From Mermis nigrescens (lineage: Eukaryota > Nematoda > Enoplea > Mermithida > Mermithidae): a DNA stretch of 64,000 bases. The stretch spans positions 124,001 to 188,000 of the forward strand of contig JAVLUZ010000701.1 of assembly GCA_036768485.1 (NCBI GenBank), in the 5' to 3' direction. Of this stretch, positions 12,000-23,789 are shown piece after piece. Below the pieces are notes generated by a model. It was not told the DNA's origin, ran no database searches, and saw nothing but the letters and a program-made list of their open reading frames with translations. The position numbers were made by a program, and so were the translations under genes. Every line of letters begins with the position of its first letter. Positions within the stretch are counted from its first letter, which is position 1.

Positions 12000-12821
12000 C
12001 TGAAAGCAAATAAGCTCAAATAAACACTAAAAATGACAAGACTTAATTAAGTAGATATGCATGTAGGTATTTAATTATATAAGTACAGTGGCGTTTTAAG
12101 AACATTCTCGTATATTCATAGCACGACAAAACTTTTTAGACGGTCATTTTGTATATTTCTGCGTTTCATATCCTAACCGTACATAAAATTAAAACTTGAT
12201 ATAAAATTCATAAAAACGACCAGATTGGTTGTATTTTACATTCTGAGAAGAGGTAGCTGTCAAGTTTGTAGCAAAATAAAAAATAAGGACAACAAACATC
12301 TAAAGTAGTATGAAACAGAAAAATTTAGATAGTCAACTTTGAATGCTTGAGCTCGATTTTTGACTTCTTTATCTAGCCAAGTCGAGTACAATCAGAGACA
12401 AACTTGAAACAATTATAGAAAGGGTATTATTAATTACAATAACCAAAACTTCGTTATTGTAAAGTGAAAAAAGTAAATTCATGCAAATAGTCACTAAATA
12501 ATGAAGAGAGCATAAGACGCATACATGCAAAAGTTTAGATTGGCTAGAGTGAAATACGGCATTTATGCTACAGTGGTCGTAGTTATTAGGTAAATTAGGT
12601 CGAAATTGCTTCAAAATACACCATTTTTAGTCAAAATCATTAGACATTACCTAATTTCAGACCCTTTAACGCGGGGATGTACCTTTCTCTCACCCATGCC
12701 TATGTGCATGTCATGTACATATGATAAGAAGGTCAATTTTGAAGTACGATATCCACATTAAGTTTATTTACAACTTATTTCTAAAAAGCTTATTACGACA
12801 GATTGTTTACGCTTGATTTAC
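12000..12821. other. Intron, with a fragment of family D
   Basis: The stretch 12655-12715 (GACCCTTTAACGCGGGG, then CTCTCACCCATGCC) is the terminal part of family D. No other feature is evident. Confidence 0.4.
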
Positions 12822-13031
12822 TTCATGGAAAAGCCGCTTGTCCGGTGCTAGTCTTTTGGACACTAACGCCTTGACCACATGGTAAAGAACATTCAAACTC
12901 CTGTTGTGAATCAAGTTATCACCGTTTAAATAGAAAATCGAGTTTGACAAGGCCGGTATTAATTCAGGCCAATTCTGTGGACAATCTATACGCGCTATCT
13001 TACCAATTAAAACCGCTATTTGAGTATTAAT
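12822..13031 (-). CDS. IPO11: Importin-11 homologue, internal exon (best-conserved exon)
   Basis: Seventy whole codons lie between the acceptor TTTTTAG and the donor CATGAA|GTAAAT. The peptide contains TQIAVLIGKIARIDCP, NWPELIPAL and VSKRLAPDKRLF. These correspond closely to importin-11 TQIAVLIAKVARLDCP, QWPELIPTL and ASKRLAADRKLF. Importin-11 is a karyopherin-beta nuclear transport receptor, known in vertebrates to carry cargo such as the ubiquitin-conjugating enzyme UBE2E3. This exon lies in the N-terminal HEAT repeats, which in karyopherins carry the Ran-GTP-binding region. Both ends are phase 0, matching the flanking exons. Confidence 0.95.
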
Positions 13032-13540
13032 CTAAAAACGAAATGCTTCCTTAGCGAGAGAAAAAGTACATTATAAGCTGTCTTATAAATCGCTGAGACC
13101 GGTCTGAAGAAAGATGAAACAGATAAAAATAAAAATTATGTAGAAGCCTGATGCGTTCTGCACGCACTATAAAATATAACATTACACTTACTATTTTATT
13201 AAGTAAAAAATAAAGTAATTATTAAAAGGCTCAAATTAAAAAAATCTCATATCATTCTATAACGAAAAATTGTCAAAAAAGAGAAAAGGCGAGGAAAATT
13301 AAACTTTTAAATTTGTTTAAAATTTTGAACTATTAAGGATAGCAAATGTTACGATTTCGACTACTTACGTACGTATTGCAATAAATCGACATATTCAAAA
13401 AATTGAACTAATCGTGTTTTTAAAGTGAATTTCAAATTGAAAGGCCGCACACGTGCCGTTTACGCGAAATCTATTTTTTAAATTTAAAAACTTAAATGTA
13501 ATTTTAAAGAGACAAAAATTAAAAAATTGAAAAATCATAC
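13032..13540. other. Intron, no gene recognised
   Basis: Very AT-rich sequence between an importin-11 exon and the CCAACC array region. Confidence 0.35.
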
Positions 13541-14150
13541 ATATGTCACCATAGGTGGGCAATGCCGCGCCACCCGCGCAACCAGGTGCCGCCAGAAGAC
13601 ACTTCGGTACCTTCAGAACCCCAGCTGGGTGGCGCCAGAAAAATATTTTTTGATTGGGGGGGGTAGAACTTTTTACCCAAAAATAAAAAAACTGAGAAAA
13701 CGATACCACCAACCAAGTAGCCAGCCAACCAACCAACTAACCGGCCAACCAACCAGTCAACTAGCCAACCAAACAACCAACTAGCCAACCAACTAACCGG
13801 CCAGCTAACCAGCCAGCTAGCCAACCAAACAACCAACCAACCACCTACCCAACCAAACAACTAACCAACTGGCCAAACAAACAAACAAACAAACAAACAA
13901 CCAACCAACTAACCGGCCAACCAACCAAACAACTAGCCAACTAGCCTACCAACCGGCCAAACAAACAACCAACTAGTCAACCAACCAACTAACCGGCCAA
14001 CCAACCAACCAACTAGACAAACAAACAACCAACCAACCGGCCAAACAACCAACCAACTAGTCAACCAACCTACCAACTAGTCAACCAACAACCAACTATC
14101 CTCAACAAAAGGGACCCCGGTACCTTCAGAACCAAAATCCATAGCCCAGG
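13541..14150. repeat. CCAACCAACTAGC low-complexity array with GC-rich borders
   Basis: From 13709 to about 14105 the sequence is an irregular array of CCAACCAACTAGC, CCAACTAACCGG and CAAACAAACAAA words. Both borders share the phrase GGTACCTTCAGAACC (about 13608 and 14119), so the array lies inside a repeated or mobile sequence. It begins with a family-B-like CATAGGTGGGCA end at 13552. The tryptophan-rich frame on the minus strand is a by-product of the repeat. Confidence 0.7.
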
Positions 14151-14258
14151 TATGTATGTCACTGACCCTTAAAACGGAATAGAGAAAATCATTAACGCGT
14201 TTCTAAACAAAGAGAAAATCACATTTTGTCTGATCTACTAATCTGACCCTAATCTAAC

Positions 14259-14349
14259 CTGTTCATTTTCTTCATCGAATCGAGACAAGAGTAGAGATCT
14301 AATAAATCCTTTTTCGTCTTCGGATATGAGAATCGAATCGGTAGATCTG
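14259..14349 (-). CDS. IPO11: Importin-11 homologue, internal exon
   Basis: The minus strand encodes LISEDEKGFIRSLLLSRFDE and then ENEQ, up to the donor GAACAG|GTTAGA. The importin-11 counterpart is ALSEEEKTTLRAGLITNFNE. It joins the exon at 12822-13031 in phase 0. The acceptor is either GCTGCAG (start 14349) or the CAG three bases on (14346); both keep the same phase. The preceding exon, expected to carry the conserved RWLAVLYFKHGID block, was not found between here and 22398. Confidence 0.86.
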
Positions 14350-14444
14350 CTGCAGCGAAAGAGATAACGATTCGAAGAAAATTAATTAAACGATTTGATA
14401 CTTATGTCCTTATTGTTTCCGCCAAAATCAGATTATTTATTTGG

Positions 14445-14648
14445 GTATAGGGTCCCCGGAAACTCTTAGGGGGAGGGAGGGAGGGGTGAATGACCTCCAA
14501 TTTTTGGCCAAAAACGCCTAAAAACGGGGCAAAAAACCAGATTTTTTCCCGAAAATCAGAGAGGGTCAAAAATTTTCTGGCTTTGGGGGGATGTGGGAGG
14601 AAGGCCGACTTTGGGTGGGGGATCCCTATCCCTCCTCTTGCATGTATG
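14445..14648 (-). mobile_element. Family C MITE, truncated at one end
   Basis: The core TTTTTGGCCAAAAACGCC, then TCAAAAATTTTCTGGCTTTG and GGGGATCCC, is family C. The right end reads CTCTTGCATGTATG. The left terminus has decayed. Confidence 0.6.
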
Positions 14649-15104
14649 TGCATGAAGCAAAAAATTTATAAAATAAATTCACAAAGGAAAGGAGGAAAAT
14701 TGTTAGGAAAATTTTTTGAAAAATTAGAGGGAAGCATAAATTCGCAGTATATTACGATTTACAAAAGATGAAAGCTATGATTTCTTTACAGTCCATTTAA
14801 GTTTCTTTTATACAAAATATGAATATATTGTTCTTCAAAGCGTGAAGAATTTTCACACGTTACACACGCCACCATATTTGCCGTTAGCTTTAATACCCTA
14901 CCCATCTGACTCTGCCTTTGCAAATTTCCTCGAAAGAATCATTCTCTAGCGTAGACAACTGCCACTAAATCTAATCGGAAACTAAAATTTGACACTATCA
15001 CTAAACCAGCAAGTTGAGCACTCGTAAGTGTGTCTATTTACAGCTAATTATGATTCAGAGAAAAACACAACAGTACTCAAGAAGATTTAATGTCAAAATC
15101 ATAG
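14649..15104. other. No gene recognised
   Basis: AT-rich intron sequence; the importin-11 exon still missing was looked for here without success. Confidence 0.35.
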
Positions 15105-17941
15105 GTAGCGCGATAGCACGTACCTAAAATATACTTGCGAACCCCCACATATGTCCCCCCTACAAATATAACATGACACATCTGAGAGCATGCGGTTTCT
15201 TAAACGACAGATAATAAAAATTTCGCTGTACACCTATTCTTGTTTTTCTTTATACTCTATGCCCAGCTTGTAAAGTTTTGGCGTAACGCTATAACATAGC
15301 GAATTTTGGTGGTTTCCTTCTGCAGAGTACACAACTCCCTGTAAATGCATCATACAAGTTAATAGTATAGAATTGAAGACGATAGAATTCTATAGGGAAC
15401 ATTTTTGTTCTTTGAATTTAGCATTAGTTCTTAAGAAGAGTGTAAAAAAGTAAAAATCTGTAGGTGTAAAGACAGATCTTGGTCGAGTTTTCATTTGTTT
15501 ATGTCTGCCTAATTCTTAGTATAACAGTAACCCAAAAAACCTATTGATGGAAGAGTACTACGCTTAAAGGGCTACACGAGGAACTTATTCGCAATTATGT
15601 TGACTCAATACGGAGTTAGTTCTAACGGTTTAAAGTTCACACTCAGGTGGTGGACGAACATACATGTTTTTACCTCCTATTGAGTTGTCAACCGCTCCGC
15701 TTTTAAATCAGGACATGTGGAATTTTGTTGTAAAAATAAAGTACATTTCAAGGGTTAGAGATCTAACTTTTGTCGCGTTTCTTTAAACTCTATACAGAGT
15801 TAATCCTAATGGTGTAAAGTTTAAGCTCTGAGGTAAAAAAAACACTTTTGGACTGTTTTTTGTATATTAATCACTCCGGCTTTGAATTGAATAGTGCGAA
15901 CTACTCTACAAATAAGGTTGGTTTTTTGGTCGCATTTGGTCGAACTTGACCGCGTTTCATTACACTCAATACTGAGTTATTTTTAGAGGTGTAAAGTTCC
16001 ATATTTGAGGTAAAAAATGACATTTTTGGCAGGTTTGTGTCTGTCACCTTATCCACATATGAGTTGAGACATGATACTAATCATAAAAAATGTACTAAAC
16101 ATGGGAGGATCATGCATGCACGTAAGCGCGTTTAAGTACGCCCAATATTGAGTCATTGTAGAGGTGTAAATTTCATTCCAAAAATTCATTTTATTTCCAG
16201 AGCCTTGGGAAACAGAAACGTGAATTTTTTCAAAATGTTCTCCGTAACGTCAGGATTACGAATCTGATTGTCAGTTTTCTCTGTACCTATAAGGTGTAAA
16301 TTTTACACTATTCATATATTGTAGAGGTGTAAAGCTTACACTAAAAATATATTTTACGTCCAGAGCGCTGTAAAACGTGATTTTTTCCAAAATTTTATCC
16401 GTAACGTCAGGATTATGAATCTGACTCTTTACTTTACATTCTACAGCTATGTACAGTTCACACTAAAAATGAATATTAGTTCCAGAGCGCTGTGAAAGCT
16501 ATATTTTTTAAATGTTCTATATAACATCGCAATTACGAATCTGATTGTTAGTATTCTCTACATCCAGTAGTTGTATAAAGCTTACAATATTCATTTATTG
16601 TTGATGTATACAGTTTACACTACAAATTTATTTGACATCGGTGTAAAATTTACGTTGAAAAGATTTGATCTATTTAAACAAGGTAAGGTTGTCTTGTTTA
16701 AAAAAGATAATGCTGATGTTCAGAACAATATTGTTTTCCGCGTTCTTAGACTGCATTCATTATTGTAGCATCTTCCGTATGTGTTTATTAATTGATTTAC
16801 TCAAATCTTGCTAATTAAAAGTAGGGTATGAGCAAAGAAAAATGCTCCGATGGAACAAAAAAAAGGTGAATATACTTGGGCTTTATTAAGGATATAAAAG
16901 GAGGGACTAGGAAAAAGTAAGCTATGCCTACAGAAGTCGAAAGAAAATATGCTCAGCTGTAGCATCTAAGCCTCCCAAAAATCGCAAAATTTGCTGAATA
17001 TCTGACTTTTTTAAACAACGCAAAAATTGAAGTATATTCTGGGGCCTCTAAAGAACATGTATCATCTCAAAATAAGTTTCACTGATTGACATATTTGCAG
17101 ATTTCATACAACTCTAAGTTGCGTAATATTCTGGCTGAAAGTGAAAAGCTGTTAACAAATCTATAATTGAGTTGTTCGCATTTCATTATTACCAATTAAG
17201 CATGTCAATTATCAGATGCAGCCATTCTAAGTGTCAAAGTGCAAGCAATATACACATTAAATTTACTATCAATTTTTAGCAGCTGTAACCAATTAGGCGC
17301 ATATAACTTTCTTCAATTAACCAGTTAAAACGGCTTTCATTAGATTCAAGTCGAATAAATGGGCTACAAATGTACCTTAGAAGTCGTGCAGCAGCAGGAA
17401 AGTTCTTTATAACTATAGGTGGGCAGAAGCAAAATTCTGGGACGGGGGGGTGCAAGATTTTTAACAGGTCAAAAATGGTCTTGAAATGGTGTTGTGGCTA
17501 AAAAGACCATTTTTCAACATTTCTCATCGAGCTCTATTCATTGGCATCAAAAAATTGCGAAAAAACGAAAAATTCCGAAAATTGAATTCTGGGGTGGTAT
17601 TTTGGTTTCTAGGGAGAGGATATTCGGCCTTCTGGGAGGGAATACCCCCAACCTCACCTGTGATCATAACTGCTTTGATAAGACTCTAGGCTGTAAGCTA
17701 TCCACGCCTTGTATTCAGTCTTTAGATTAAAGTGCTACTTCCTTCTGCACCCTGCAGGACATACTCGATTTTTGCGTTGCTTAGAAAAAGTCCAATTTTT
17801 AGCATATTTTGCGATAGGCTTGGATGTCAAAGCTGTGCATATTGTTCTTTCTGACTTCTGTAGGTATAGGTAGCTTTTTCCTAGTCCCCTCCTTGTATAA
17901 CCTTAATAAGGCGCAATTCCAAGTATATCCACCTTTTTTGT
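15105..17941. mobile_element. Large repeat unit with GTGTAAAG motifs, short copy
   Basis: The unit starts TAGCGCGATAGCACGTACCTA, followed by AATATACTTG, and ends with CCAAGTATAT. It is homologous in order to 39195-43740. Its middle holds repeated blocks such as GAGGTGTAAAGTTCACAC and CAGGATTACGAATCTGATTG (about 16249, 16407, 16528). Its right part has two long inverted arms (16866-17060 and 17740-17940), split by a family B element. Only a short conserved frame near 16670-16768 is coding-like. No endonuclease is present in this copy. Confidence 0.62.
17414..17662 (+). mobile_element. Family B hAT-type MITE
   Basis: It starts TATAGGTGGGCAG, carries TTCATTGGCATCAAAAAATTG, and ends CTCACCTGTG. 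The flanks TTTATAAC and ATCATAAC agree at 6 of 8 positions. It is inserted between the inverted arms of the larger unit. Confidence 0.72.
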
Positions 17942-18010
17942 TCCATCGGAGCGTTTTTCTTTATTATTGATATCAATTTAGGTGACGAAAAATAATTAAA
18001 GCAATACCGT

Positions 18011-19267
18011 CATTGGGGTAACTTGGGACATCGGGGTAAATTGGGATAAGTCCCAGTAGAATTATTATTTCATGCATTATATTTTTCTAAATGATTATTG
18101 TCTGTTTAATTGTGTAATTTTTTAGCACAGCGATAAGGCTCTTTCCATCTGTGATGTTATTTTTAATTGGCGGTGTGGTTCAGCTACAGTACGCCCTAGT
18201 GTTTGCTCTGACAGTTGATTTGTCACATATTTTGCTACGTGCAAACGTCTTATTGGCATTGCATAAGAAAAAATTATACCTCAAAGAAACTGGCGTGATT
18301 ATTAGGTAAAAAGTCGGATTCGGGCTTTCATATTTGCTATGTTTAATTTCAATGTGATTACCCATATCATACTTACAGTATACGCCCTGAGTTACCTGAG
18401 TGTATTGACAAAATGGGGTAACTTAGGACATGACGATTGATCATTTGCAAGCACAACTAGAGACCTCTGATTCGCATATATAAATTGCATTACAATTCTT
18501 TTCTAAAAACTTTATGTTTTATATCATATTATTACATGATACAAGCTTCTAAGCTATTTATAAATCGATTTTTCAACGATGTATTATTTTCTTTTATGCC
18601 TGACATCAGAGGTCAGAAAGTTCATAAATATTTATCATTTACTCCGCATACTTTTTTGAATTGCTATCGAAAACGTTACCTATCCGACCACTCATATTGA
18701 AATACTGTAGAATTGAAGTCAAGCCTCGAAAAGTAATTTGTCTCATCTTCCCTTAAAGATTATTTTTCATATTTCCAAACTCTTTCGATCTTTTCTAACT
18801 TTCTTTAGCATATTTTTTAGCTAATTTCGCGTGCATTGCCTAAATCTAATGTTTGCACATCTTTTGGCAGGAAGCTGATACCTTCTGTTGAAAAAATAAT
18901 TTACATATTAATCAGACACAATTTCTAACCTTAATTGCACTTCTCATATTATTTCTAGTTTTCGCCATATTTTGCTCTTCTTCATTGCCAATCTTTTTTA
19001 TAACCTCCCGTGTTTCCCAACTTCCCAAAATGAATGCTTAAAAGGCTCTAGCCTACCAAAAAGTGCAAATATTGTACGTGTCGCAAGTTACCACAAAAAC
19101 AGAGGTAACTTAGGACACCCACTGAATTGAAAAAAATCATACTGGGTAAACCTAAGTCCACCTAATTGTTAAGGCATACTTGCAGTGTCGAATTAGGGAG
19201 ATGGGGAGAAAATGTAATACAAAGTAGCGGATGAAAGAGCTCATTTTGTCCCAAGTTACACCAGATG
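18011..19267. mobile_element. TIR element with GTAACTTGGGACA ends
   Basis: The left end is CATTGGGGTAACTTGGGACA. The right end is its inverted relative (TGTCCCAAGTTACACCAGATG), giving TIRs of about 20 bp. Two more direct copies of the motif, GTAACTTAGGACA, lie inside at about 18417 and 19103. No transposase frame and no clear TSD were found. Confidence 0.6.
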
Positions 19268-20040
19268 AGGGTAGAAGTAATGATTGATGTTTATCTCCTA
19301 TTTTCAAGCTAAGAATGCTCAAACGTTGGAATAATGTCTTAAAAATTTGGTAAGCGACATACATAGGCAAGGAAGAGGTTGCTAGACGGGGGTTAAATCA
19401 AGGAATGGTCATGCAATAAATTATGGTCATTGTTTTTTGTACAAGATCTCGTTGTATATGTACACAGTCATCAAAAGTCAGTTTACATTCGGTACATGTA
19501 AATTTTAGGATACTATAATACGGCACAGTGGCACAATATGCGCGGTAAACTGGGTCTGTTGACCTTTATAAGTGAAGGTTAGCCAGTTTATGATTTTTTA
19601 GCCATTAGAAATACAAAAATTTATTGATACGGTGCAAAGCTTTGATATTTTTACCATTAAAAGGTAGAATTTTTGGCCTTTTTTCCGCAGTAAGCTGAAA
19701 AATCGTCTTGCAGCACCTTTCATTTTCTCAAAATCGCCTGACAGTACCTGGTTTTCCAAAACCTTAGGTAGGGGTAATAGCCCCCTCTCACCCCACCGCC
19801 TATGCCCATGTGTGGTAGGCGAGGCGTGTTTTTGAATCAAGTGTCAAAGTGTCTTCATTCGAGCAAGATAATAAAATACGCAAAGAAAAAGTGATCGTAA
19901 ATGGATAGAACCAAATTCCATATCTCAAAATCGACGCATTAGTTTCACAAATATAGTTATGGAACGATTAAAATTGAAATTAACTTATGGAATCAAAATT
20001 GCAGTTCGTATTACGAAACGAATTCTTCGCATAAGTAAAC
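19268..20040. other. No gene; contains a family D copy
   Basis: From about 19565 to 19835 lies a family D sequence, with CGCCTGACAGTACCTGG and GGTAGGGGTAATAGCCCCC leading to CCTATGCCCATGTGTGG. The rest is AT-rich without recognisable features. Confidence 0.45.
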
Positions 20041-20679
20041 AAAGAGGGACCCGTACTTCCTAAATGTACAAAAAACATTCCAAAGCCATTAGTAAATGAG
20101 CACTGTTTGGCTGTATTCCAAGACTGTATCTCAAGGTGCCTGTTCCTTACTTCCTGCTTAGGTCATACATGATCTTGGGGAAAGGGTTTCAACCTTCCCA
20201 GGAAAATTCTCATGCCCCTGTATAATTCGCGATTTTTCGAAACTACTCTAAAATATCTTGAAAATCCGTAAAAAGGTATATTTTTAAGCGTTTTTGGCTA
20301 TGTATTTGCTAAAAAGTGTCAAATTTTCCGCGATTTGCGCAACATATTCATGTTTTGACTATATTTTTTTCCAATTTATTCGACTTTTTTTGGTTTTTTC
20401 CGAAATTTTTCAATTTTTCATGCTTTACAAAGATAGAGCATCGCCAGAAACGCCTGAAAACAATGTTTTTGACGCGTACCCACTTCAATTCCAATTGTGT
20501 GCATGTTTGCTTAAGCTTAATGAGTGCAGAAAAAGAAAACGTTATGAAAAAAATTTTAATAGAAATCTAAAAATTAAAAAAATATATTTTTCAATGTTAT
20601 GAATATAATCTACGCCGCATTCTGTCAGAAGTGGCGTAGATTTACTTTGTGTAAGTGCAGAAAGTACGGGTCCCTCTTT
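20041..20679. mobile_element. TIR element with AAAGAGGGACCCGTACTT ends
   Basis: A 639-bp segment bounded by inverted copies of AAAGAGGGACCCGTACTTCC, 19 of 20 bases identical. The interior (20200-20500) matches 260-540 and 57220-57480. No TSD was found and no protein of transposase type is encoded. Confidence 0.65.
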
Positions 20680-22397
20680 ATATAATTATGCCGAATTCTT
20701 TACTACCTTTTTCGTTGAAGAACTTATTATTTTTAGAGCAAAAACGAGCCAGCTATTCTTTGAAAGAATAAAGTAATAATGAAAGCATTACCCAATTACA
20801 AATGCCAAAAAGTGTATTATATATGTATATTTACATGCATGCATACATGCAGACCCTTGTCCAGATTTCACCCAAGGGAGTGGTGAACCCAACATAAATT
20901 GGTTCATTTATCGGAAAATTCGTCAGGATCGCTGGCAGAAAACGCATTTTTCGACGTTTAAAAACAAATAAAATTGAATTTTTCAAATCTCTCAATAGAC
21001 TATTAAGAGTTTCTTGGTCGCGCTTGAGGCCAAATGCTAGAAAATCCTACAAATATGGCGCAAAGAGTCGAAACTATAAAAATTTCACGACATATAGATA
21101 CAATATTTCATCTTCCCGTGCATTATAATGCCTTTCAAGAAATTTTTTTCCGGCAAATACGGCCCTGCATCCCTGCATACATACATTCTCGCTTATATCG
21201 TATTCAAACTGGTATCTAAACCTATTGCCAGGATCTATATTTTTTGCTGATATATCCGCAAAAGAATAAAATGAGAACAAATTACTTATTTTTTCGCCAA
21301 ATTGAGTCAATCGAATTTTTTAAGTATAACGCTGCTTGAAATCTGCAAGATGCATCGTACGCTCGACCAATAATTATGTGCTGCAACAAAACGAATAAAA
21401 TACAAATAATGCTTAAATAAATGCTTTCATACTTGTGCACATAAATGCATACAGTCTAGAATTTTGTGAGAGTACAGACCGAATTTTAGAGAAATAAATG
21501 ATTTATTTTCTTTCGAATATTCGTTTTAACGATTTAAATGGCACCTTCGGTTTTCTATTGATTTTTGAAAATTCCAAGGGAATTAGCATTTCAATGACTA
21601 ATTAAATAAAATTGGCGTTAAAATAATGCACCTATGTTAATTTAATTGTCTATAAAGATTTTTGTAAAAGCATTTGGAAATAATTTACCGAAATTGAGAC
21701 TTAATTCGTTGTATTTTTACTCTGAATCTGCATTTTCAAGTTTACATCTGAACCATTAAGAATTTGGGTGATAGAATGACTTGGATTATCAGCTACATAT
21801 GAACGAAATAGAAGAAAATGGCATGGATGAATTACTTGAAAAGTTTACGGCTCGAAAAATACATAATACAGATCATTTGGTGCTGCTTTGTGATTCAAAT
21901 AATAACTTTTGGTATGAAAAAGGCTTGAGGGTATGCTTTTGAAAAAATTCTGTTAGGGAACCCCGATTCTCCTTAAATGTGCATACAATGTGAATGCTTT
22001 ATTAGCGGAATTACGTAGTTCAAGTTAACAAAACAGTACAGCTAATAGCTTCACATTATCAAGTCAGCTGAGCTTAAACACACACTAATTAAAATTTACG
22101 GTCATCTAATTGGTATCTATATAAAGTAATTATGTAATAAAAAACGTCAGTATAAATCCTTAGAGTCGACACCGTTTGAATAATGTGTCAAACTGCCATT
22201 CGATAGCATATTTGATTTATAACTGAAAAATTTGATTATTGAATTCCAAACCATTCTTCCATGAGAGGCTGAAAATGAGAGAAAGCAAATTTTATCATAC
22301 AATTTGAAAATAAAGTGACTTCGAAGGGCTGAAATAGCACAAATAAATCATATACATGTACTAATCTACACATGCAGTTAACAATAGAACACTTTAC
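20680..22397. other. Importin-11 first intron, no gene recognised
   Basis: AT-rich DNA just 3' of the first coding exon of importin-11. A phrase near 21930 (GGGTATGCTTTTGAAAA) recurs at about 11730, which points to an old dispersed repeat. Confidence 0.4.
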
Positions 22398-22541
22398 CGA
22401 AAGAGCTGCATAAAATCCCGACGAATTTTTCAATGAACGAAGATGAGCTTCGGCATCAGCAATTTGTTCCGGATGCTGACTGGACAAATTTGTTAATAAT
22501 GAAATCAACACAGTTTCATCCATTGATGTAGATATAATAAC
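22398..22541 (-). CDS. IPO11: Importin-11 homologue, first coding exon
   Basis: The acceptor TTATTCAG precedes 18 bases of 5' leader, then an ATG (22523-22521) and 42 codons ending before the donor TCG|GTAAAG. The peptide begins MDETVLISLL and ends SSGFYAALS. It matches the N-terminus of importin-11, including the GFYSVL segment that begins the first solenoid repeat. I chose this ATG because its distance to the GFY motif fits the family. The acceptor just upstream implies a non-coding first exon further right. The exon ends in phase 0. Confidence 0.85.
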
Positions 22542-22882
22542 CTGAATAAATAAATCAGATGACGAAAATTATCCAATATAAAGTCAGGAGAGGTATTCGC
22601 CGACTGAAACATAACATAGTCGGTTATGCTGTAAGGCAATAAGTGAAACAAAAACAAGTTATCCCACATCACAATTTCACAATATCGTCGGTTACGTGTT
22701 TATAGAGCTATGAGAGCATTGACGCTTAATGTCTCGTGGCCTAACATGAAAAGGGTATAAGAAATAAGCACTCACTAAATCATTCACATAATAGAAAGCT
22801 ACCTCAGGTGGACTTTAAAATGCACGTAACCTACGTATGTCTTCGTGATAAATTAACAAAAAAATTAGATGTGATTGCGTGT

Positions 22883-23789
22883 CCGGAAAATTGCTCGCCA
22901 GCAATTGCTCGACAACGATTGCTAGCCTAGTTGCTCGCCTATCAGTTGCTCGCTTGCCAATCGCTCGCCTATCAATTGCTCGCCTACCTATTGCTCACCT
23001 ACCGATTGTTCGCCGAACAATTGCTCGCCTAGCAATCGCTCGCAGGACAATTTCTCGCGACATATTTGTTCGTCCTGAAATCGCTCGCCAATTATGTGTC
23101 TAACTTAACTCGCTTAAATTAACAAGCTCGCTATTAATTATGTGTCATTCTATTATCTAACATATGCGCTTTAGAGGAAATTTGGTGGATTCCCCAGCCA
23201 GTCAGCTGTGCCCCGATCTCGTCCCACCACAAGATTTAGGCGACCAATTGCATTTTTAGATGGTTTTGCCAAATTTTTGTGCAAAAATTAAAGGCTGTTT
23301 GCCTTCCGTTAATGGTCGGCTGTCTTCACCACCCACAATTTTGGGCCATTACATTTATGATATGATTGTCCGCAAGGAATTTTCTGGTACTTAGCGGCTC
23401 ATAAATATAATGGCTCAAAATTATGGGTTGTGGAGATAGCTGACCACTTACGGTGAAGGGTAAAAAGCCATGAATTTTTGCTCAAAAATATAGCCAAAAT
23501 CATCCAAAAGTGACATAAAATTGCAATTTTTCGCCTCTAGCGGTGGGGTGAGATCGCGGGACGGCTTATTTTGGCTGGGAATTCACCACCCAATCTTCCC
23601 TGCAACGCGTACGATTTAGAAAAATAGAATAACACTTGATGAAAAGCAAGAAAATAATTTAAACGAATAAGCTAGACAAGTAATTGGCGAGCGATCGCTG
23701 AGCGAGCAATTTTTCGGCGAGCAATTGTTCGGCGAGCAATTGTTAGGGAATACTTAATATCGAGCAATTGTTGACGACAAATTTCCCGG
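22883..23789. mobile_element. Fold-back element with GCGAGCAATTG arrays
   Basis: It is a palindrome at two levels. The outer arms are arrays of about 15-bp units: CAATTGCTCGCCTA on the left (22890-23095) and GGCGAGCAATTGTTC on the right (23685-23785). The inner arms (about 23180-23360 and 23390-23600) are inverted copies of each other, sharing words such as GGTCGGCTGTCTTC/GATAGCTGACCAC and the ATTTTTG...CAAAAAT core. The outermost bases are CCGGAAAATT and AATTTCCCGG. No coding sequence is evident. Confidence 0.7.

Noticed and set aside
13546..13860. A tryptophan- and glycine-rich membrane-like frame on the minus strand.
   Set aside because: It is a translation of the CCAACCAACTAGC array.
21799..21972. 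A 57-codon plus-strand frame beginning MNEIEENGMDELLEKF.
   Set aside because: It has no recognised relative and ends in a phrase (GGGTATGCTTTTGA) shared with a dispersed repeat at 11730.
22879..23103. A frame with repeated SVARLPIARLSIARL-like units.
   Set aside because: It comes from reading through the 15-bp units of the fold-back element.
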